64,000 nt of DNA from assembly GCF_963924675.1 (NCBI RefSeq), contig NC_089224.1, forward strand, positions 48,837,158 to 48,901,157, in the 5' to 3' direction. The position numbers and the translations under genes are program-made. The notes under the pieces are model-generated. The model did no database searches and was not told the DNA's origin. It saw only the letters and a program-made list of their open reading frames with translations. Shown piece by piece: positions 57,761-64,000 of this stretch (positions are counted from its first letter, which is position 1; each line of letters begins with the position of its first letter). The DNA is from Phocoena phocoena. Lineage: Eukaryota > Chordata > Mammalia > Artiodactyla > Phocoenidae.

Positions 57761-60439
57761 GTTTTTATTAACATGAAAGATTCTGGTGTTTGAAATACAC
57801 AAATGCACATACATCATGTCAACTTGCTAAGGAGAATTATATCACTAAGGGCTTGAGACTCAAATTAAAATGCTATCTCGTAGAACTGATCCAACCCAGA
57901 TGGGTTTTGCAAAGGACGAACATTTCATTTCCAATTTGATACCAAGTTTCCTTAATTCAAGAGTCAGGAGGCTTTCTGGTGACACAGACATGTATCACAG
58001 GAAAGCCTACAGCAGGTGTAGAAATATGCTTTCATTTTTTCAGGTAAGTCGTGAGAGGACAACACAAGGGGAACAAAGAAAAAGAGAACAAAAGCATGAA
58101 CTGATAATATTACCAGGGTGTCACTTGCTGTTCCTACAGCACAGACTTCCAATCCTGTACTGATTACACTATGACATTTTTTGCCACTTCTCTCTTCCCC
58201 CTTATGTTTAAGAATAATACAGCATTCCTAAAAATGATTTGTGGTACTTTTCATCATAAGTTTCTACCTATTTTTTTTTTTTTTTGCTCATTTTAATGTA
58301 GCTACTTTCAGACTCCTCAGAGCTTATAGGAGCAGAGGTGGCTAAAAGATTTGGTGTGAGTTGTGTGAAATAATAACTTGTTCATTTAACATATTAAGGG
58401 AACCATTGTAGATCCCAAAATAAGAGCTTGGTGAAAGGTTAGAAACTGCTAAATGCTTCTAATTGATAATATTTCAAAGCATTCACTAGAAAAATCAATA
58501 TTGAAATATCACCTGTACAATGTCAGAGCACTGCATCACGGGAAAATTATCCAATCCATGTTATATGCATAAAGGCCAAATATAAGCCGAAACCAAGATT
58601 ATTTAGTGAATGAGAACGTGTGGATAGGCAAAAAAGGAAACAATGAAGAGACTCCAGTGTTTGCACAAATGGGCACAGATGTAGATTTTCAGGAAAAGAA
58701 AAATGTTTTTGAAATCTTCACAGAGAACAAGTCAGAATATAATTGTGGGCACTCTGAAGCCAGAAGCTCATGCTCACCCCTGCAGAAATCCCTAAGTCCA
58801 CATGGATGACTGAAGGCAAATGAGGAAGGGGGAGGCCTCTCGGGATGCTTTTCCTTGGGTACCGGCCGGTGACCCCTCTGAGCAGCCCTGGTGCTGCAAT
58901 GGCTTCCATCAGTCACTTCAGGAAGAAACCAAGACAGAGGAGTTAAGATATTTGGCACACAAGGTGGAAATGCCAATAAGAGAACTCAGGGCAGAAACAG
59001 GGAGGCAGAAATATGCGGGAAAAAAAAAGAAATAGAGAAAAAAGACATAAAGGAAACCAGGAACAGATGGAAAAGCAAGCTGAGGAAACACCTGTTACGT
59101 CTCAGACCTACTTAGCCACAACCCCATTGACTCAATGAAGGTGGAATCATCGTTCTCATTTTAAGAGGACAAATCTGAGTTGTGAAAACTATACTGAGAC
59201 TATGTAGGAAAATGTCATTTTTAGAGACGCAAAATTATTTATCAAGGAAGAAAATGTAATGAGGTCTGTGATATACTTTTCAAACTTTTGGCAAAAATAA
59301 TTCTAAATACTTAATTATTTTTATAGTAAAGTTGGGGGAGGTAGAAAAAAAGGGGGAGACATCAGAGACTAAGATGAGGAATTAAGATTAACTGCAGGGA
59401 TTTATGTTTTCCAGACATAACACAGGGCACAGTGAACTGAACAGTACGCACCGTCCCTAAACTAGAAAGTATTTCTCTCCCTTCTTCTAACCTGCTGCAT
59501 TCTCTCACTCTCCAGCTCACCATGGTGTACACATAGCCTCCAAGCACTCTGGGAAAAGCCATCCATGAAATGAATCCAATATGCAAGTAAAAGCCTTAGG
59601 ATTTTTACTGGGTTCTGCTGCTCATCTGTGAAGCAAATCCAATATGCAATTAGAGCTTGAGATTTTTAGCAGGGTATTCCTGACAACAAATAACAGTACT
59701 AGACACAGCATGTCTACACCCTTAAAGCACCTCTATCTACTCCTCAGTCTCTTGTAGCAAAGAATTTTGAAGCTCCAAGGAAAACAATTACCTCTGTACA
59801 ACTTAAAGAATTTGGTAATTAACTCATTCTTTTCAGATAGATACTGACATTATCCAAATGCTTATAATATTCACATGCAGGGGTAGCTCCTTGGCTTTGA
59901 AAGCGGTCCCCAAATTACGACTCAACTAAATTTGCAAGGCAGAGTGCTTGAATTCATTCTCCCTTTGAAACAAGGTCATAAATGGTTGTTAAAAGCTCAA
60001 GTCAGCCAACAACAGCTTATTATAAGTCACATGTAACTGCACAGGCAATGCTATTTTAGCTATCAGTTCACAGCACTATTTCTATCTCAGGAAAGATGTT
60101 CAGAGTGTAGGTAGACAGCTTATACATTATATTATTCTCTTACTTCTCTGTATACTTGAAATATTTCTTAACTGAAAAAAATAATTCACTCCCTAAGTAT
60201 TTACTGAAAGCCTGCCAAATGAAAAAATCTGGTATGCACTATGAAATCTGTTTTTATTATACTCTCCCTAAATGCAAGAAAAAGATCACTTAATTAAAGA
60301 AGGAAGTAAAACATACAAGCTGTAAAGCATGTAAGATGACTGCCATGGAAGTAATACAATGTGCAAAAAGAACTCAAAAAGTAGAGAAGTCAATCCGGTA
60401 TTAACAAGGAATACTGAAGGTTTTTTTAAAAAGTCACAA
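57761..60439. other. Unique intronic sequence with a 63-bp duplication
   Basis: No gene recognised. A diverged tandem duplication lies at 59561-59686 (listed). A 17-T run lies near 58269-58285. The open frame at 58606-58809 has no recognised homologue or splice context. Confidence 0.45.
59561..59686. repeat. Diverged ~63-bp tandem duplication
   Basis: Unit one (from 59561) has atccatgaaatgaatccaat then agtaaaagccttaggatttt. Unit two (from 59624) has atctgtgaagcaaatccaat then attagagcttgagattttt. The offset is 63 bp with about four fifths identity by eye, so an old duplication. Confidence 0.8.
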
Positions 60440-60890
60440 AACTCCTCCCATCCCTTTATGCACTCCCGGGCAATGTGACATGACTGCTCTTCTCCATGCC
60501 TTGAATCTGGGCCAGCCTGTTGACTTGCTCTAACCTAAAAATGTGACAGAGGTGCCACCATGTGACTTCTAGACCTGCATCCTCCACCCTCACTTTGTTG
60601 TAGCCCTGAGACCACCATGTAAAGAAGCCCAGGCCAGCTCTTTTGAGAATGAGAGAGAGGCAGAGCTGAGAGCTAACACCAAACTGTCAGACATGTGAGT
60701 GAGATCATTCTAAACCATCCAGCCTCGGTTAAGCCATCAGATGAATGAAGACACCTGAGTGAGCCCAGACAAGACCAAAAGAAGAAACATCCAACCAAGC
60801 CCAGCCCAATTAGGTGTCCAAAGTTTTCTAAGAAAATCATGAATAAATAAAACGTTTGTTGTTTTAAGCACTAAAGTTTTAGAGTGTTTT
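60440..60890 (+). mobile_element. LTR-like element, MaLR/ERVL type, family uncertain
   Basis: 'gccctgagaccaccatgtaa', 'gtcagacatgtgagtgagat', 'gaataaataaaacgtttgtt', 'gttttaagcactaaagtttt' and 'gtacgcagcaatagacaccc' match the 3' part of a common mammalian LTR with a polyadenylation signal, read in sense. I do not name the family. Confidence 0.6.
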
Positions 60891-61039
60891 GGTACGCAGC
60901 AATAGACACCCTAAATAAATACCCCCAAAATGTCACTACCTCAAATTGTCACTGCAAAGGCAAAGATACTCCTTGCTGCCACTATGCACTTAATTCTGCA
61001 CGTCTTCATAAGCAAACATGTAGATCAATTTATGATGAT

Positions 61040-62000
61040 TTCAGGAGCCTTATTAGGCAAGAGGAATACAAGGAGAAGCAAAACAGAGACCCTCCACTCA
61101 AGGAACTTAAAAATGAATTCAATAAAGTAGACAAGATTCTACCATAGAGATATGCACAGAGTACTCCATGGAGACCGCAGAGAAAAATCAACAGACAATC
61201 TGAGATGGCGGTAGCTGAGTGAGCAAGAGAAATTAAGGAAGGCATCCTAGAGCAGACAGAGCAAAGTCTTAAAAGCAAAAGAATTACAAGGGGCAGAAAG
61301 GTTAGTAAGAGAGACGAGCACAATCACAAGTGAGGATGTGTGAAACATCACGGTATTTTCAGGGAACTAAAAGCAGTTCTGAGCTGCTGCATTCTGAGGG
61401 ATGTGTGGAGCGCGGCAAGACATCTAGCTGGAGAAGTAGAGTGAGATCACAGTGGGCTATAAGGAGTCTGGGCTTTATCCTGCTGGTGATCAAGCATCAT
61501 CCAAGTGTTCGAAGGGGGGTAATATGGTTAGAATTATGTTTCTAAAAGATTATGGTTGCAGTAAATAAGATGTAGAAGATTGAGAGGGCCACACCCAGTG
61601 ACAGGTAGAACAGTCAAGGTCAAGGTGAGAGACCACAGGAGAAGAGAGCGTATACTAATTGGGGAGAACTACTGATAAAGAATTGGCAGGCCATGGCAAA
61701 TGACTGGATGTAAAGGGTAATAAGGGAGAAATCAAAGAGCCCAATACTATCCCCAGGTATCATCTCCAAAGAGGACAGAGCAGAGCAGGCATGGTAGTCT
61801 TCTCTGGAGAAGGTAGATTAGAGATAAATGCCTTCTCGGACCTTTTGAGTTTGACTTACAAACGGAACACTTCAGATGCACAGCATGTACTGGAATATAC
61901 AAGTCTGAATTATCAACGAAATATTGCTAGAGGTACATATGGAAGTCATCTATGTAAGTACAAGAATTAAAACCATGAGTACAGATGAAATCAACCAGGG
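61040..62000 (-). mobile_element. L2 LINE, long antisense copy
   Basis: 'actcaaggaacttaaaaatg', 'ggaaggcatcctagagcaga', 'aggagtctgggctttatcct', 'ggggtaatatggttagaatt', 'ccaggtatcatctccaaaga', 'cttttgagtttgacttacaa' and 'tatggaagtcatctatgtaa' run collinearly through the reverse of the L2 3' UTR and upstream region for nearly 1 kb. The longest L2 copy in the window, heavily diverged. Confidence 0.8.
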
Positions 62001-63321
62001 AAAGCTTCTAGAGTGAAAAGAGAGATATCAGAGGGAGAATTAGAAGTGAAAGTTATTATAGGATTTGATGACTGTAAGGCATATTACACTTTGCATCGTT
62101 TATAGCAATAAGCACTCCTTAGGCCCTCTGTAGCGAGGGAAGTGACGGGACAGCCCAAGGCCCCATTGCAGCTCATTCGCCTCCTGATGGGTTATAGCTC
62201 AGGATTCCCACGTTCACAAAACCAAAGATTGGAAACTAAATGCTTATTTAAGTCCATCAACTCTTCAAAATCCATGTATATGCCTTGACTCAGGTCGAGG
62301 AGTTTAGAATTCAGCCGACTATAATGGCTGTTTTCATCTCTGTTCAATCAATGATTTACACTTCAGGAACCTTAACATTAAGCAAGTGGTACACGGATCT
62401 GATATTATGTGTTCCGTTGCTTGGAAACAAAGATTTCTCAAAGTTTCCTTCTCTACTCCCAATTTTAACTATTGCCAAACCAGAAATGTCTGTGTATCAC
62501 CTTCACAACAAAATAAGAAGATTCAGTATCTGCATTTTTACATATCTTTAAATAACTGTATTTCTCATGGCAGGGTAGACTCAGGGCAAAATAAAACACC
62601 AGGTTGCGGAGGTCAGTTTCCTATTAGGTGTCCTGTGACATACTAGGCTCTGAAACTACTCCGTGGGTACCTCCCAGTCAATTCTACACTGATTTAAATG
62701 GGATTAACTGGCTGGTATCGTCTCATTTGAGTCAGGGTATGGGTACAATCTTTGATGAGGTAACACAGTTGTTATGTGGCAAGATAAACACCTAACGTCA
62801 TAGTGTTTCAACCACCAGCCACATCATCTCAAGGTAATCAAGGTGTCATTACCAGTTCTTAAGTTTGTGGAATTAGACTTCAGCTTTAACTTTCAGCTCC
62901 ACTGCAATAAAATCAATTATGTGCACAAAGAGGCACAGAACTGCTGAGGTTATTCAGAAGGTCCTGAGGTCAAGGGCTTTGTTTTTTTAAATGTAGGATC
63001 TTAGAAAATACATGTAACTTTCCTTAAATAAAAGTCTTCAACATGTAAAACAGAAGCACTTGCAGTTTCTAGCAAATACAGTTCAAAGCCAATAAATGTG
63101 ATTGATAAATGTATGATTCAATAAATGGATGACCTAAAGCTTGACTATTCTATCACCTTTCAGTACTAAGATTTAAAGGTCTGTTAGACAGCTTGCCTTT
63201 TCAGCAGTACAGACATGATGACATCTGTCCTATACAATCACTCAAACACAGTATCAATCATAAGATCTAACAGCTTCCTTGAGATACTCCATAAACCATT
63301 GTATTAATATAGCCTACTGGC
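62001..63321. other. Unique intronic sequence, nothing recognised
   Basis: No named repeat or exon. Open frames of up to 88 codons at 62285-62646 have no recognised homology. Confidence 0.45.
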
Positions 63322-63646
63322 TATTTTTTTTTTTTTTAGTTTAGTTTTGGCTGCACTGGGTCTTCATTGCTGTGTGCGGACTTTCTCTAGTTGCGGCGAG
63401 CAGGGGCTACTCTTCATTGCGGTCCACGGGCTTCTCATCGCGGTGGCTTCTCGTTGCGGAGCACGGGCTCTAGGTGCGCGGGCTTCAGTAGTTGTGGCTC
63501 GCGGGCTCTACAGCGCAGGCTCAGTAGTTGTGGCGCACGGGCTTAGTTGCTCCACGGCATGTGGGATCTTCCTGGGCCAGGGCTTGAACCCATGTCCCCT
63601 GAATTAGCAGGCGGATTCTTAACCACTGCGCCACCAGGGAAGTCCT
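63322..63646 (-). mobile_element. CHR SINE, long (CHR-1-like) form
   Basis: Inverted copy: T run, 'tggctgcactgggtcttcat', long GC-rich body, 'taaccactgcgccaccaggg' and aagtcc end. I could not find a convincing target duplication. It sits where the left end of the MER5A copy should be. Confidence 0.94.
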
Positions 63647-63649
63647 AGA

Positions 63650-63812
63650 CTTAAAGTGCAGTCCCCGGACCAGCAGTATCAGTATCACCTGAGATTATAG
63701 AAATGCAAATAATCTGGCCTCACCCCAGACCTACTGAATCAACCTCTGGGGGTGGAGCCACCACTCAGTGTTCCAGGTGATTCCGATGCCCACTCAAGTT
63801 TGAGAACCACTG
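63650..63812 (+). mobile_element. MER5A hAT-Charlie element, left end missing
   Basis: 'gtccccggaccagcagtatc', 'caccccagacctactgaatc', 'aacctctgggggtggagcca' and 'cactcaagtttgagaaccac' then tg match MER5A almost throughout. Its left terminal inverted repeat is lost at the SINE boundary. Confidence 0.9.
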
Positions 63813-64000
63813 AAGTATTGTATATAAAATCCTACTGCTTTGAATAGATAGAAGAGGGATAAAACCTGATTCTGCCACTTTATTTTCCAAGCTAAATTGG
63901 ACCAAAAATAGCATTGAAGTTGGGAAAACAGAGGGCATGCTACTTGATGGCTCATTTACAATTCAATAAGCAGGTTAAATTAGACAAAATCATGTCACTG
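63813..64000. other. Unique sequence to window end
   Basis: Short AT-rich stretch with nothing recognised. Confidence 0.4.

Larger units (their letters stand above)
7191..64000 (-). other. SH3GL2: SH3GL2 intron 1 (3' part, at least 56.8 kb)
   Basis: This is everything upstream of exon 2 in the direction of transcription. Mammalian SH3GL2 is known to have a very long first intron, and the window fits that: no exon 1 (starting MSVAGLKKQF), no CpG island and no other convincing exon was seen. The content is almost entirely dispersed repeats and AT-rich unique sequence. Confidence 0.82.

Noticed and set aside
58606..58809. 67-codon open frame with hydrophilic, protein-like composition
   Set aside because: No recognised homologue, no flanking splice signals that keep the frame, and opposite to the gene's strand.
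7191..64000. SH3GL2 exon 1 or a CpG-island promoter
   Set aside because: No CpG-rich island other than GC-rich SINE bodies, and no MSVAGLKKQF coding stretch was seen.
1..64000. CRISPR arrays, phage or bacterial mobile elements
   Set aside because: No regularly spaced repeats with unique spacers and no prokaryotic gene organisation; the sequence is mammalian intron.

Overview
This is nuclear DNA from a cetacean. The evidence is twelve copies of the tRNA-derived CHR SINE family (known from whales, hippos and ruminants). Several are crisp, with intact A/B-box-like heads and exact target-site duplications, in the young form typical of whale genomes. A cetartiodactyl-type L1 and a background of old mammalian L1M, L2, MIR, MaLR and hAT-Charlie copies agree with this. 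There is no bacterial, plasmid or viral operon structure. Long open frames are SINE read-through or decayed L1.

The one host coding feature I can support is a 69-bp exon on the minus strand at 7122-7190. It encodes 23 residues of the endophilin N-BAR domain and matches SH3GL2 (endophilin A1) exon 2, with a good acceptor and a GTGAGT donor. The window is therefore read as part of SH3GL2 transcribed right to left: 7191-64000 is part of the very long intron 1, and 1-7121 is the start of intron 2. I see no exon 1, no CpG-island promoter and no exon 3.

Layout. 1-7121: intron 2, with a MER58-like hAT element split by a long CHR SINE, two L2 copies, a (CA)15 microsatellite, an older CHR SINE and a MIR. 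7191-17700: sparse repeats, two MIRs, a CHR SINE, an LTR-like relic, an antisense L1M plus MIR, and another CHR SINE. 18014-18649: a complete solo LTR with TG...CA ends and a 4-bp duplication. 19300-24060: a SINE, L2, a MaLR LTR, antisense L1M and an L1M 5' end. 27449-34920: an L1-dense block, with a 5'-inverted younger L1 carrying a SINE followed by a long L1M carrying two SINEs. 35046-42930: MIR, L2, antisense L1M, a SINE and MLT1. 44515-53165: L1M pieces, two closely spaced opposite SINEs and a probable solo LTR. 54055-62000: L2 copies, an L1M 3' UTR and a MaLR-like LTR. 63322-63812: a long CHR SINE beside MER5A.

The genes do not form a pathway. The biological content is one endophilin exon inside a large neuronal-gene intron, and a layered record of retrotransposition.
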